Below are positions 1 to 6,750 of a DNA stretch of 15,002 bases, piece by piece; positions within the stretch are counted from its first letter, which is position 1; each line of letters opens with the position of its first letter. The DNA lies in the NCBI GenBank assembly GCA_934613185.1, contig CAKTSO010000035.1, positions 1 through 15,002 of the forward strand, written 5' to 3'. A program made the position numbers and the translations under genes. Under the pieces are notes generated by a model, which saw nothing but the letters and a program-made list of their open reading frames with translations, was not told where the DNA came from and ran no database searches. This DNA is from an uncultured Clostridia bacterium. GTDB lineage: Bacteria > Bacillota > Clostridia > Christensenellales > Maliibacteriaceae.

Positions 1-1496
1 TCCGATTTTTTGGACGCTTCGGCGGGGCGTTTTTCTTTTTTGTCTTCAAACGCATCCACGACGTTGACCGGCAGCACGAGCGTGTCGCGCGATTCGGCCG
101 GCTGCGCGTCTTTGGCGCGCGGCTTGGCGCGAAGCTCGTCTTTCGGAAGCGTCACGGCGTCGGGCTTCTTTGCGCCTTCGGGCTCCGTCTCGGCGGGCTT
201 TGCCGTGGGGCGGAACGACGCGGGTTCCTTCTGCGCCGAATTTGCCATCGGATGGAACGACGCGGGTTCCTTCTGCGTCGAACTTGCCATCGGATGGAAC
301 GACGCGGGTTCCTTCTGCGTCGAACTTGCCATCGGATGGAACGACGCAGGTTCCTTCTGTGTCGAACTTGCCATCGGGTGGAACGACGCGGGCGCTTTTT
401 GTGCCGAAGGCGTCGGTTCGCTTTCTTCCAATGTATAATCCGCGCCGGGGGCCTCGATGACGCGGCCCTTGGGGGCCAGCTCCGCCTCGTGGCCGATCCA
501 GAACGGCGAAACGCGCGTCTGCCGCGGGGCGCTCTTTTTCTCGGGCGCGTTAGCGCGCTTGCGGTCGGGCGTGCGCGCGGGCGGCTCGGCTTCGTTCGAT
601 TTGCTCGACGCCATCGGCGAAAAGACGTTCGTTAAATCGAATTCGGGCGCTTCGGGCTGCACGTCGTCGGTGACGAACGTCGGCGCGTCCGCCGCGGCCT
701 TTTTCGGAGGTTCCGCCTTTTTCTGCGGCGGCGTCACGCGTTCGCCCTCGAAGGGGACGGTCGCGGCAAAGCCGCCCGTGCGCGGCGCGGCGGGCGCGGG
801 AATCGTTCCCATCAAATCGCGCGCGGGCGCGGCGGGGTGCGCAAAGCCGCCGATCGTGGCGGGATGCGAAATTTTGGGCGTGCTTTGGAAACCCGCGGGC
901 GCGGGCAGCGCGTTGTTTTCCAGAGAAAATGCGGGCGACGGCGTCTCCTCGGGGAGGAAAAAGTCGCCGGTGTTGTCCAAAACGGAGTTGAGGTCGGCTT
1001 CCTGCCGCACGTCGATCGTCATCTGATACGGCGTCTCCAGCGTCACGACTGCGCGGCAGAGCACGCGCATCGTCGCGGCGAAGTCCTTCTGCGTGCGGCA
1101 GCGGACGTTCGCAAGCTGCTGCGACAGCTTTTGAAGATCCTCCACCGCGCAGACGCTGAACGGCGTCAGCTTATAGGCGTCGTAGGCCTTTTTGTCGCCC
1201 GATTCGGCGGCGCTGCGGGCGTAGAGCGCCGCGGGCATCGCAAAAAACAGGGCGTATTGCTCGCTCTGGCGTTTGGTTCCGCTTTGGATCGGCACGACGG
1301 CGACGGCGCCCGCCGCGCCCTCGAGCGCGCGCTTGCCCCGTGCGAAAACGAAAGTATAAAGCCGGTAAAGCCGCAGAAGGTTGCGGTGGACGGTGCGGAT
1401 AAACGCGATGTCGATCCCGGCGTTGCCGTCTTTCCCCGATGCGGACTTGATCAGATATTGTTTTTGCGAACGTTCCAAAACAAGGTTTTTCTGCAT
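1..1496 (-). CDS. Hypothetical Pro/Ala-rich repeat protein, 3' end missing
   Basis: The minus strand is open from an ATG at 1496 to the left edge: 498 codons, no stop, so the C-terminus lies outside the window. Residues 1 to about 170 look like a folded, cytoplasmic alpha/beta domain with Arg/Lys-rich helices, and I do not recognise it. Residues from about 175 onward are low-complexity, rich in Pro, Ala, Lys and Glu, and resemble a disordered linker. Within that part, residues ~370-440 are tandem copies of PASFHPMASSTQKE, and an isolated relative (FSPMASSKSNE) occurs at residues 292-302. There is no signal peptide or membrane segment in the visible part. The start is supported by a GAGG five bases upstream and an extended -10 promoter 84 bases upstream. 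Codon use is GC-rich like the neighbours. The reading frame is secure; the function is unknown. Confidence 0.8.
   Translation of the reverse strand, partial: MQKNLVLERSQKQYLIKSASGKDGNAGIDIAFIRTVHRNLLRLYRLYTFVFARGKRALEGAAGAVAVVPIQSGTKRQSEQYALFFAMPAALYARSAAESGDKKAYDAYKLTPFSVCAVEDLQKLSQQLANVRCRTQKDFAATMRVLCRAVVTLETPYQMTIDVRQEADLNSVLDNTGDFFLPEETPSPAFSLENNALPAPAGFQSTPKISHPATIGGFAHPAAPARDLMGTIPAPAAPRTGGFAATVPFEGERVTPPQKKAEPPKKAAADAPTFVTDDVQPEAPEFDLTNVFSPMASSKSNEAEPPARTPDRKRANAPEKKSAPRQTRVSPFWIGHEAELAPKGRVIEAPGADYTLEESEPTPSAQKAPASFHPMASSTQKEPASFHPMASSTQKEPASFHPMASSTQKEPASFHPMANSAQKEPASFRPTAKPAETEPEGAKKPDAVTLPKDELRAKPRAKDAQPAESRDTLVLPVNVVDAFEDKKEKRPAEASKKS
178..401. repeat. 42-bp in-frame tandem repeat (minisatellite)
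   Basis: Four clean 42-bp units run 220-261, 262-303, 304-345 and 346-387. A degenerate unit precedes them (178-219) and a partial one follows (388 to about 401). The unit is a multiple of three, so it adds 14 residues per copy (PASFHPMASSTQKE) to the minus-strand protein without shifting frame. Units 2 and 3 are identical on the strand given; the outer units drift, as expected for slippage-driven expansion. The same property keeps all plus-strand frames open, producing spurious repeat ORFs there. Confidence 0.95.
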
Positions 1497-1513
1497 TTGA
1501 TCCTCACATATTC

Positions 1514-1533
1514 CCGCCGACGCGCATCGGCGG
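1514..1533 (-). promoter_or_regulatory. Leader hairpin upstream of the repeat-protein start
   Basis: A perfect 7-bp stem (CCGCCGA / TCGGCGG) with a 6-base loop sits in the 5' leader, ending about 18 bases before the ATG at 1496. It could modulate access to the weak GAGG ribosome binding site, or it may only reflect high GC content. No U-tract follows, so it is not an intrinsic terminator. Confidence 0.35.
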
Positions 1534-1579
1534 CATGCAGCGGAAGTCTGAACGGGCACGACCTGTTCCACTTCCTTAA

Positions 1580-1588
1580 ATTATAACA
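1580..1588 (-). promoter_or_regulatory. Extended -10 promoter for the repeat-protein gene
   Basis: On the minus strand the sequence TGTTATAAT is a perfect extended -10 element (TGn-TATAAT), 84 bases upstream of the ATG at 1496. No good -35 is visible at 16-18 bases, which is usual for extended -10 promoters. It lies between the end of the DUF2461 gene and the repeat-protein gene, so the two genes are probably transcribed separately. Confidence 0.65.
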
Positions 1589-1669
1589 AATTCCGCGCGC
1601 AAATGGTAGCGCGCCGCGCAGTTTTTCGGGCATGTGTTTGGGGGTTGCGGGCGCGGAGGGATCCCGATG

Positions 1670-2353
1670 TCAAACCGTGCGCGTCATGGCATTTTGCAAA
1701 AACGCGTAAAGCGGCTTCAAAAGGCGGAAGTCGTGACGGATCCGATCGGCCAGCGCGGGATCGAGCGCGCCGGGCTCGAACGCCTCGGCGTGCTCCAGAT
1801 AGAAATTTTTCTTTTTGAGCCACGGCAAAAGCGCCGCGCTCGCGCCGTCGCATTCGGCGGGAAGCCGCTTGTAATCCTCACCCGAAAGCGTGAAGGCGGC
1901 GTTGAGCGCCGGATCCTTGCAAAGTTTTGCGAACGCGCGGGGCTTTTTTGCGATCGCGGCGCGCAGACGCGCCATCTGCTGCGGCGGCGCGGCGTAAAAT
2001 CCCATGCCCCACGCCACGTCGAACGCGCTGACTTCAAAATACAGCCCGAGACAGTCGGACGCGGTCTGCCCCGCGGGACGGAACCCCGCCCAAAGATGGT
2101 CGCGGTAGAGGGTCTTGTCGCGCGAAAAGCGCGTGTCCCGCCGAATGCGCGCCACCGCCCGCTCGGGGCGCGTGTCGAGCGTGTCGTCCACGTCCAAAAC
2201 CGCATCCGAAACCGCCGCGGCCAGCGCGCGCATCGGGTCGCGGACGCTGTCGTAAAAGCGCGTGCGGTTTGCCTCGAAAAACGATTTTTCGTTGTGCTGC
2301 GCGAGCTCGAGGAAAAACGCGCGCGTGTCCGTCGTGAAACCTTCAAATGCCAT
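1670..2353 (-). CDS. DUF2461 (TIGR02453) family protein
   Basis: The product has 227 residues, close to the usual length of this uncharacterised, widespread bacterial family. Family hallmarks are the N-terminal segment FEGFTTDTRAFFLELAQHNE and the most conserved block at residues 69-86, RIRRDTRFSRDKTLYRDH. A later block has EDYKRLP followed by PWLKKKNFYLEH. It is predicted cytoplasmic, with no signal peptide or membrane segment; no biochemical role is established for the family that I know of. The frame stays open upstream to 2515, but I choose ATG 2353 because the family homology starts there, GGAG lies nine bases upstream, and an extended -10 promoter (2385-2393) falls inside the longer version. 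It is likely monocistronic. Confidence 0.88.
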   Translation of the reverse strand: MAFEGFTTDTRAFFLELAQHNEKSFFEANRTRFYDSVRDPMRALAAAVSDAVLDVDDTLDTRPERAVARIRRDTRFSRDKTLYRDHLWAGFRPAGQTASDCLGLYFEVSAFDVAWGMGFYAAPPQQMARLRAAIAKKPRAFAKLCKDPALNAAFTLSGEDYKRLPAECDGASAALLPWLKKKNFYLEHAEAFEPGALDPALADRIRHDFRLLKPLYAFLQNAMTRTV

Positions 2354-2384
2354 CGATGTACGCTCCGTTTTGTGGAATGCACTT

Positions 2385-2393
2385 AGTGTACCA
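2385..2393 (-). promoter_or_regulatory. Extended -10 promoter of the DUF2461 gene
   Basis: TGGTACACT on the minus strand fits TGn-TATAAT with two mismatches in the hexamer. It lies 32 bases before the chosen ATG. A weak TTGCGC at a 19-base spacing could act as -35; it overlaps the perfect palindrome TTTTGCGCAAAA at 2406-2417, which might be an operator. Confidence 0.5.
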
Positions 2394-2552
2394 CATTCGC
2401 CGATTTTTTGCGCAAAAGGGGAAGGGCGCAAGGCGCGGCGCGGCTTTTGGCGGCTTGTGTCAACGAAGCGTTTTGCGGGCTCGCGAGCTTCGAGCCTTCC
2501 CGGCGACGGCGGCACTCTCGCCGTGCGCCTTTGTCCCTGTTTCTTTCCGAAC

Positions 2553-2593
2553 GCAAAGCGCCGCCTCCGAATCGATCGGAAGCGGCGCTTTGC
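2553..2593 (-). terminator. Long stem-loop after the first YbjN-like gene
   Basis: An 18-bp stem with one mismatch (arms GCAAAGCGCCGCCTCCGA and its complement) and a 5-base loop begins 13 bases past the stop codon of the gene at 2606-3064. The stem is very stable, but the tail is not U-rich on the minus strand, so it may act as an mRNA 3' end barrier or a weak terminator. Confidence 0.5.
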
Positions 2594-2605
2594 TGCCGTA
2601 AACTT

Positions 2606-3064
2606 TTATTCGACCTCTTCGAACGCGCTCTCGGCGTCGGAGAAGCCCATCATGACCTTGAGGATGGCGTTGCCGTATTTTTCCATCATCAGCGCGGGCA
2701 TCACGATGCTGTCCTGCACGACCGCGCGGGACGGGATGGCGCCGTCGCAGTCGACGGAGAAGCGGAAGCGGACCTCGCCGTCGGAGAAGTCCATCTCGAA
2801 GCAGCCGAAGATCAGCGTGTAGTTGATGCGGGTCAACAGCGCGGCCATCTCGGCGCGGGCGTCCTCGTCGCAGTTCAGATTGATCGTGGCGAAGACGAGA
2901 TATTTGTCGTCGCGAAGGTCGATCAGAAGGCGGGTGCTCTGGAGCTTGTTTTTAAGGCTCACGCCCGCACGGATCAGCTCACGCTCTTCGTCGAACGAAT
3001 ATTTCCAATCGTCGTCGTCCAGGAAGCCGGTGATCGCGTTGTAAATTGCTTTGGAATAAGACAT
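2606..3064 (-). CDS. YbjN-like domain protein, paralogue A
   Basis: This 152-residue acidic cytoplasmic protein is the most downstream of four tandem paralogues. The family signature is an N-terminal helix ending in FLDDDDW (residues 14-20), a strand DKYLVFA (53-59), the helix LLTRINY (76-82) and the strand pair FEMDFSDGEVRFRF (89-102), then DCDG and a C-terminal helix. This order matches the YbjN (PF10722) fold, which resembles type III secretion chaperones; the assignment is from pattern, not a search. YbjN proteins are poorly understood, with regulatory or chaperone roles suggested. The ATG has GGAGG nine bases upstream. It has its own extended -10 promoter at 3139-3147. It is closest to paralogue B in the segment PSRAVVQDSIVMPALMME. 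Confidence 0.85.
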   Translation of the reverse strand: MSYSKAIYNAITGFLDDDDWKYSFDEERELIRAGVSLKNKLQSTRLLIDLRDDKYLVFATINLNCDEDARAEMAALLTRINYTLIFGCFEMDFSDGEVRFRFSVDCDGAIPSRAVVQDSIVMPALMMEKYGNAILKVMMGFSDAESAFEEVE

Positions 3065-3138
3065 GTTGATGTTCCTCCGTTTTATTTTCTGCGCGGTTTC
3101 GCGCGGGCGCTTGCCTTTTTTTGTGAAGGCCTACGCAC

Positions 3139-3147
3139 AGTATAGCA
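3139..3147 (-). promoter_or_regulatory. Extended -10 promoter of YbjN-like gene A
   Basis: TGCTATACT on the minus strand, preceded by ACG, shares the CGTGCTATnCT box found ahead of paralogues B and C. It sits about 75 bases before the ATG at 3064 and only about 28 bases after the stop codon of paralogue B. Confidence 0.65.
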
Positions 3148-3174
3148 CGTTTTGTGCCGGTTTTACAGAAGCTC

Positions 3175-3654
3175 TTACCCGTCGATTCGGGCAGGCTCTA
3201 CGTCGGCGTGCGCCGTCTCGGCGGCGCAGACGCCGTTCATGACGCGGCAGATCGCCTCGCCGAAGCGCTCCATCATCAGCGCGGGGAGCACGATGCTGTC
3301 CTGCACGATGGCGCGGGACGGGAGCATGCCGTCGCAGTCGACGGGGAAGCGGAATCGGATGTCGCCGTCCGAAAAATCCATGTCGAAGCTGCCGTAGACG
3401 ATGTCGTAGTTGATGCGGGTCAAAAGCGACGCCGTCTCGAAGCGGAACGCCTCGGCGCATTTAGGATCCATCGCGGCATAGACGAGGTATTTGTCGTCGC
3501 GGATGTCGATGAAAATGCGGGCGCGTTTTAAGACGTTGCCCAATTGGATTTCGGTGAAGACGACGCCGATCTCTTCTTCAAAATCGTAATTCCAGCCGTC
3601 GTCGTCCAGAAATACAGTGATCTGTTTGTAAAGCTCTTCGGAATAGTTCTTCAC
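3175..3654 (-). CDS. YbjN-like domain protein, paralogue B
   Basis: This 159-residue protein starts with GTG rather than ATG; GGAGG lies nine bases upstream and the start aligns with MKNYSEQLY of paralogue C. It keeps the shared core: FLDDDGW, DIRDDKYLVYA, LLTRINY, FDMDFSDGDIRFRFPVDCDG and a C-terminal helix PALMMERFGEAICRVMNG. It is a few residues longer than the others at the C-terminus (ending VEPARIDG). It is probably cytoplasmic and possibly dimeric, going by what is known of the YbjN fold. The three shared blocks are close to those of A and C, so the duplication is fairly recent or under constraint. Function is not assigned beyond family. Confidence 0.85.
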   Translation of the reverse strand: MKNYSEELYKQITVFLDDDGWNYDFEEEIGVVFTEIQLGNVLKRARIFIDIRDDKYLVYAAMDPKCAEAFRFETASLLTRINYDIVYGSFDMDFSDGDIRFRFPVDCDGMLPSRAIVQDSIVLPALMMERFGEAICRVMNGVCAAETAHADVEPARIDG

Positions 3655-3708
3655 GATCCGTAACCTCCGTTTCGCGGATTCGGCTCCGCATTCGCGGCCC
3701 GTGACTGT

Positions 3709-3717
3709 AGAATAGCA
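3709..3717 (-). promoter_or_regulatory. Extended -10 promoter of YbjN-like gene B
   Basis: TGCTATTCT on the minus strand lies inside the box GGGGCGTGCTATTCTA, identical to the one ahead of paralogue C. Downstream, GTCACGGGCCG is also shared. The promoter starts only about 20 bases after the stop codon of paralogue C, and no recognisable -35 is present. Confidence 0.7.
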
Positions 3718-3736
3718 CGCCCCGCGCGGCGCTTTT

Positions 3737-4201
3737 TTAAGCGGCGCGGAGCTTTTTGAACGCCGCCTCGGCGGACACGCCGTTCATGACACAGCAGATC
3801 GCGTCGCCGTATTTGTTCATCATCGCGGCGGTCATGAGAATGCTGCGCTTGATCATGGCGTCGGATGGGGTCTCGCCGTCGCAGTCGACGGGGAAGCGGA
3901 AGCGCACCTCGCCGTCGGAAAAGTCCATTTCAAAATCGCCGAAGATCATGCGGTAATTGATGCGTGTCAGAAACTCCGCCAGCTCGAAGCGGTTTTCGGG
4001 TTCGCATTTCACGCGCGGCACGGCGAAGACGATGTATTTGTCGCTTCGCACGTCGACAAAAAGCGGAACCGCGCCCAGCGCGTTGTCGAGACGAAAGCCC
4101 GAGCAGATGGTGCCGTTGTCCTCGCGGAAGCGATACTTCCAGCCGTCCTCGTCCAGGAATTCGGCGATCCTTTGATACAGCTGTTCGGAATAATTCTTCA
4201 T
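3737..4201 (-). CDS. YbjN-like domain protein, paralogue C
   Basis: This 154-residue protein shares the start MKNYSE and the core blocks with paralogue B: FLDEDGW, DKYIVFA, FLTRINY, FEMDFSDGEVRFRFPVDCDG and KYGDAICCVMNG. It differs from A and B in the helix after DCDG (SDAMIKRSILMTAAMMN), where A and B have VVQDS/IVQDS. The frame is open upstream to 4324, into paralogue D, but ATG 4201 is chosen because GGAGG lies nine bases upstream, it aligns with the other paralogues and the promoter lies between. Soluble and cytoplasmic by composition. The name YbjN-like rests on motif order, not on a database hit. Confidence 0.85.
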   Translation of the reverse strand: MKNYSEQLYQRIAEFLDEDGWKYRFREDNGTICSGFRLDNALGAVPLFVDVRSDKYIVFAVPRVKCEPENRFELAEFLTRINYRMIFGDFEMDFSDGEVRFRFPVDCDGETPSDAMIKRSILMTAAMMNKYGDAICCVMNGVSAEAAFKKLRAA

Positions 4202-4253
4202 GATGGATAACCTCCGATTGTGAATTCGGCCTGTATGTTCGGCCCGTGACGAT

Positions 4254-4262
4254 AGAATAGCA
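4254..4262 (-). promoter_or_regulatory. Extended -10 promoter of YbjN-like gene C
   Basis: TGCTATTCT on the minus strand sits in the same GGGGCGTGCTATTCTA box as gene B, followed by GTCACGGGCCGAA. The whole leader (4202-4284) can be aligned with that of gene B (3655-3740), so promoter and gene were duplicated together. Confidence 0.7.
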
Positions 4263-4281
4263 CGCCCCGTGCGCGCTTTTT

Positions 4282-4746
4282 TTAAGAGATGCTTCGGCGC
4301 GCCAACGCCTCTTTCGCCGTGCATTCGCCGTTCATGACGGCACAGATCGCGTCGCCGTAGGTCGCCATCAGCAAAAACGGCAGAACGACGCTGTGCTTGA
4401 CGATCTCGCTTGCGGGGGTCATGCCGGCGCAGTTGACGGCGTAGCGATACTGCATGTCGCCGTCCCCAAAATCAAACTCGAACCTGCCGAACGCGATTTT
4501 GCGGTTGATCGCGGAAAACAGCAGCGCCAGTTCGTTTCGATTCGCCTTCTCGCAGAAGTCAAGGATTCGGGCGAACACAATGTACTTGTCTTCGTATACG
4601 CCGACGGTCAAATAGACACATCCCGCCGCATTCGGCACACGGCGCTTCACGAAAAACGCGCCCCATTTTTCTTCGTATTCATAGTCCCAGCCGCTTTTTT
4701 CAAAGAACGCGGCGATTGCCCGCGCGATCTCGCCCGAATGTTTCAT
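4282..4746 (-). CDS. YbjN-like domain protein, paralogue D (divergent)
   Basis: This is the first gene of the array, 154 residues, and the most diverged. It keeps the fold markers (FFEKSGW, DKYIVFA, FSAINRKIAFGRFEFDFGDGD, YGDAICAVMNG) but replaces RFRF with QYRYAVNCAG and lacks the acidic DCDG. ATG 4746 is chosen over the longer open frame to 5019: GGAGG lies seven bases upstream, it aligns with the paralogues, and the longer version would cover the MATE promoter. No CGTGCTAT box is present; TATGCT at 4778-4783 is a weak -10 candidate. It is divergent from the MATE gene, with 226 bases between the starts. It may have a changed role or simply be older. Confidence 0.82.
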   Translation of the reverse strand: MKHSGEIARAIAAFFEKSGWDYEYEEKWGAFFVKRRVPNAAGCVYLTVGVYEDKYIVFARILDFCEKANRNELALLFSAINRKIAFGRFEFDFGDGDMQYRYAVNCAGMTPASEIVKHSVVLPFLLMATYGDAICAVMNGECTAKEALARRSIS

Positions 4747-4823
4747 ACCGTCGCCTCCGTTTTTTGCGGATGATGTCAGCATACCGCGCAAAAACGGGCG
4801 TCGTTTTAAGCGCATTTTTGCCC

Positions 4824-4854
4824 TTGACTCTACAATAGTGATAGAGTTTATCCT
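4824..4854 (+). promoter_or_regulatory. MerR-type promoter and operator for the MATE gene
   Basis: The -35 TTGACT (4824-4829) and -10 TATCCT (4849-4854) are separated by 19 bases, two more than optimal, which is the hallmark of promoters activated by MerR-family regulators. Inside lies the inverted repeat ACTCTA (4827-4832) / TAGAGT (4842-4847), the expected dyad position and close in sequence to operators of drug-responsive MerR proteins as I recall them. The MATE start is 118 bases downstream of the -10. A MerR regulator is encoded at 6751-7584, just past the MATE gene. Confidence 0.75.
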
Positions 4855-4972
4855 CTGATTGTGATAAGTTAAAAGAGGAGGGAAACGGCTGTTTTCGTCT
4901 TTGCAATAGATTGGCAGTGGGGAAAGCGGCGTCGCCGCGCGGGAAAAACGGCGCGGCGGGAAGGATCGATCG

Positions 4973-6319
4973 ATGGCGAATTGTGATACGACGCAAAAAA
5001 GCGGCGTCCGGCGCAGCATCGCGCGCTTTGCGCCGGCCTATCTGTTCTCTTATTTTTTGCAGACCCTCTACGGCATGGCGGATCTTTTCATCATCGGCCG
5101 CTATGGCGGCGCGGCGGACACCACGGCGGTCGCCGTCGGCAGCCAGGTCATGCACATGCTGACGGTCATGCTCGTCGGCCTTGCGATGGGGACGACGGTT
5201 TTGATCGCGCGCGCCGCGGGAGCGAAAAACGACGCCGCCATGCGCCGCGCCGCGGGCAACACGTTCACGCTCTTCGGGATTTTGGCGATCGCGCTGACGG
5301 CGCTGCTTTTGTGTCTCGTTGTGCCGATTGTGCGCCTCGTCTCCACGCCGCGGGAGGCCGCCGCGGGCGCGCAGGCGTATCTTCGCATCTGTTTTGCAGG
5401 CGTCCCGTTCATCACGGCCTATAACGTCATCGCCGCCGTCTACCGCGGCATGGGCGACTCCAAAACGCCGCTTATCTTCGTCGCCGTGGCGTGCGCGTTC
5501 AACATCGCGCTTGATTATTTATTCATGGGCGCGTTTCAAATGGGGCCCGCGGGCGCGGCGCTTGGAACGACGCTGTCCCAGGCGGCGAGCGTGGCGTTCT
5601 CGATCTTCGCCATGAAACGGCGAAAGGAGACGATCTGCACGCGCGCCGATCTTCGCGTCGACCGCGCCGCGATGGGGAACCTTCTTCGCATCGGCGCGCC
5701 CGTCGCACTGCAGGACGGATTGATCCAGGTCGCGTTTTTGACCGTCACCGTCATCGCCAACCGACGCGGATTGACCGACGCGGCGGCGGTCGGCGTGGTC
5801 GAGAAAGTCATGGGCTTTATGTTCCTCGTCCCCTCGACGATGCTGTCCACCGTCTCGGCGCTCGGCACGCGGGAACTCGGCGCGGGGAACGAAAACGGTG
5901 CGAAACGCGTGCTTTTCTCGTGCATCGCGCTCGGCGCGTCGATCGCGCTTTGCGCCTCGATCATCGTGCAGTTTTCCGCCGACGGGATCGTCTCGCTCTT
6001 TACGCCCGACGCCGCCGCCATCCGCGCGGGCGTGCAGTATCTGCGCGGCTATATCTGGGACTGCCTCTTCGGCGTGATCCAGTTTTCCTTCAGCGGCTAC
6101 TTCTGTGCGCGCGGCCGCTCCCGATTGTCGTTCTATCACAACATCGCCTCCATCGCGCTCGTACGCATCCCCGGCGCGGCGCTCGCGTCGGCAAGGTTTC
6201 CGAACACGCTTTTGCCGATGGGCATGGCCTCCTCCTGCGGCTCCCTCGCGTCGAGCCTGATCTGCGTCGGGATGTATCTTTATTTGCAGAAGAAGGATAA
6301 AAATAAGACGGCGGCGTGA
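4973..6319 (+). CDS. MATE family multidrug efflux transporter
   Basis: The 448-residue protein has about twelve hydrophobic segments and the usual length of the MATE (NorM/DinF) family, which exports cationic compounds in exchange for Na+ or H+ across the cytoplasmic membrane. Family marks are the N-terminal ...LQTLYGMADLFIIGRYGG, the YRGMGDSKTPL loop after TM4, and GPAGAALGTTLSQ between TM5 and TM6. The two-fold internal symmetry is visible in the second half (VPSTMLSTVSALGTRELGAGN). The start is supported by GAAGGA eight bases upstream. A MerR-type promoter lies upstream, and a MerR gene follows on the same strand after a 431-base gap. Substrate cannot be read from sequence; the regulator's domain suggests drug-like cations. 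Ion specificity is not resolved. Confidence 0.93.
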   Translation: MANCDTTQKSGVRRSIARFAPAYLFSYFLQTLYGMADLFIIGRYGGAADTTAVAVGSQVMHMLTVMLVGLAMGTTVLIARAAGAKNDAAMRRAAGNTFTLFGILAIALTALLLCLVVPIVRLVSTPREAAAGAQAYLRICFAGVPFITAYNVIAAVYRGMGDSKTPLIFVAVACAFNIALDYLFMGAFQMGPAGAALGTTLSQAASVAFSIFAMKRRKETICTRADLRVDRAAMGNLLRIGAPVALQDGLIQVAFLTVTVIANRRGLTDAAAVGVVEKVMGFMFLVPSTMLSTVSALGTRELGAGNENGAKRVLFSCIALGASIALCASIIVQFSADGIVSLFTPDAAAIRAGVQYLRGYIWDCLFGVIQFSFSGYFCARGRSRLSFYHNIASIALVRIPGAALASARFPNTLLPMGMASSCGSLASSLICVGMYLYLQKKDKNKTAA

Positions 6320-6354
6320 TGACAAAAGAAACGGAATGCATCGCATATTGCAAG

Positions 6355-6586
6355 CCTTCCCCTGGGAGGGGAAGGTGTCGAGCGATAGCGAGACGGATGA
6401 GGTGTCTTTGCGTCGAAAACGGAGTGCAGATTCAATAAAAAGGTCGGCAGTCGGAAAACAACGCCGTCTTCGCTGCACTTAAGATCAAGCCTGCCCGCCT
6501 ATTTATTGAACTTGCTCAACAGGGACGCCTCATCAGTCAACCTGACGGTTGATAGCTTCACGCCTGAACTTGTCCCCTTCGGGGAC
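6355..6586. repeat. Nested inverted-repeat element between MATE and MerR genes
   Basis: The 431-base gap 6320-6750 holds no gene. Instead, two arms face each other. The outer pair is GACGGATGAGGTGTC (6392-6406) against GACGCCTCATCAGTC (6524-6538), 13 of 15 paired. The inner pair is 6431-6450 against 6491-6510, 17 of 20 paired. Each arm carries its own short hairpin: CCTTCCCCT/AGGGGAAGG at 6355-6375 on the left; TCAACC/GGTTGA at 6537-6552 and GTCCCC/GGGGAC at 6572-6586 on the right. The pattern (GGGGAAGG hairpin followed by GATGAGG) resembles interspersed palindromic repeats that I associate with gut Clostridia. No transposase is encoded. The remainder (6587-6750) shows nothing clear. Confidence 0.65.
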
Positions 6587-6750
6587 GCTCGGGGAGCAAG
6601 CCCCTCCCGGATGAAGCCGTTGTCTGATTGCATTGCCCCGAACGCGACGTTCCGTTGACCGATCGAACAAGCCGTTTCCCCGCAAGCGCCCCGCTTCCGC
6701 CCTTCGCGAAAACGACGCGCCCTCTCCCATTTCCCCAATTAAGGACTCCC

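Noticed and set aside
178..401. CRISPR array
   Set aside because: Units are contiguous with no spacers and are in frame with a long coding sequence; no cas genes nearby.
10..460. Plus-strand ORFs in three frames with repeated peptides across the 42-bp repeat
   Set aside because: A repeat unit divisible by three keeps every frame open; the minus-strand frame is open for 498 codons with promoter and ribosome binding site, and the plus frames have neither.
837..1586. Long plus-strand ORF over the start of the repeat-protein gene
   Set aside because: Arg/His-rich, typical antisense shadow of GC-rich coding DNA; no ribosome binding site.
2354..2515. N-terminal extension of the DUF2461 gene
   Set aside because: Family homology starts at ATG 2353, and the extension would cover the promoter and ribosome binding site.
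4747..5155. Longer minus-strand ORFs upstream of YbjN-like gene D
   Set aside because: They run over the MATE promoter and start; the paralogues align from ATG 4746 with GGAGG before it.
5519..6478. 319-codon minus-strand ORF opposite the MATE gene
   Set aside because: Antisense of a clear membrane transporter; composition is low-complexity Arg/Asp/Glu with no domain.
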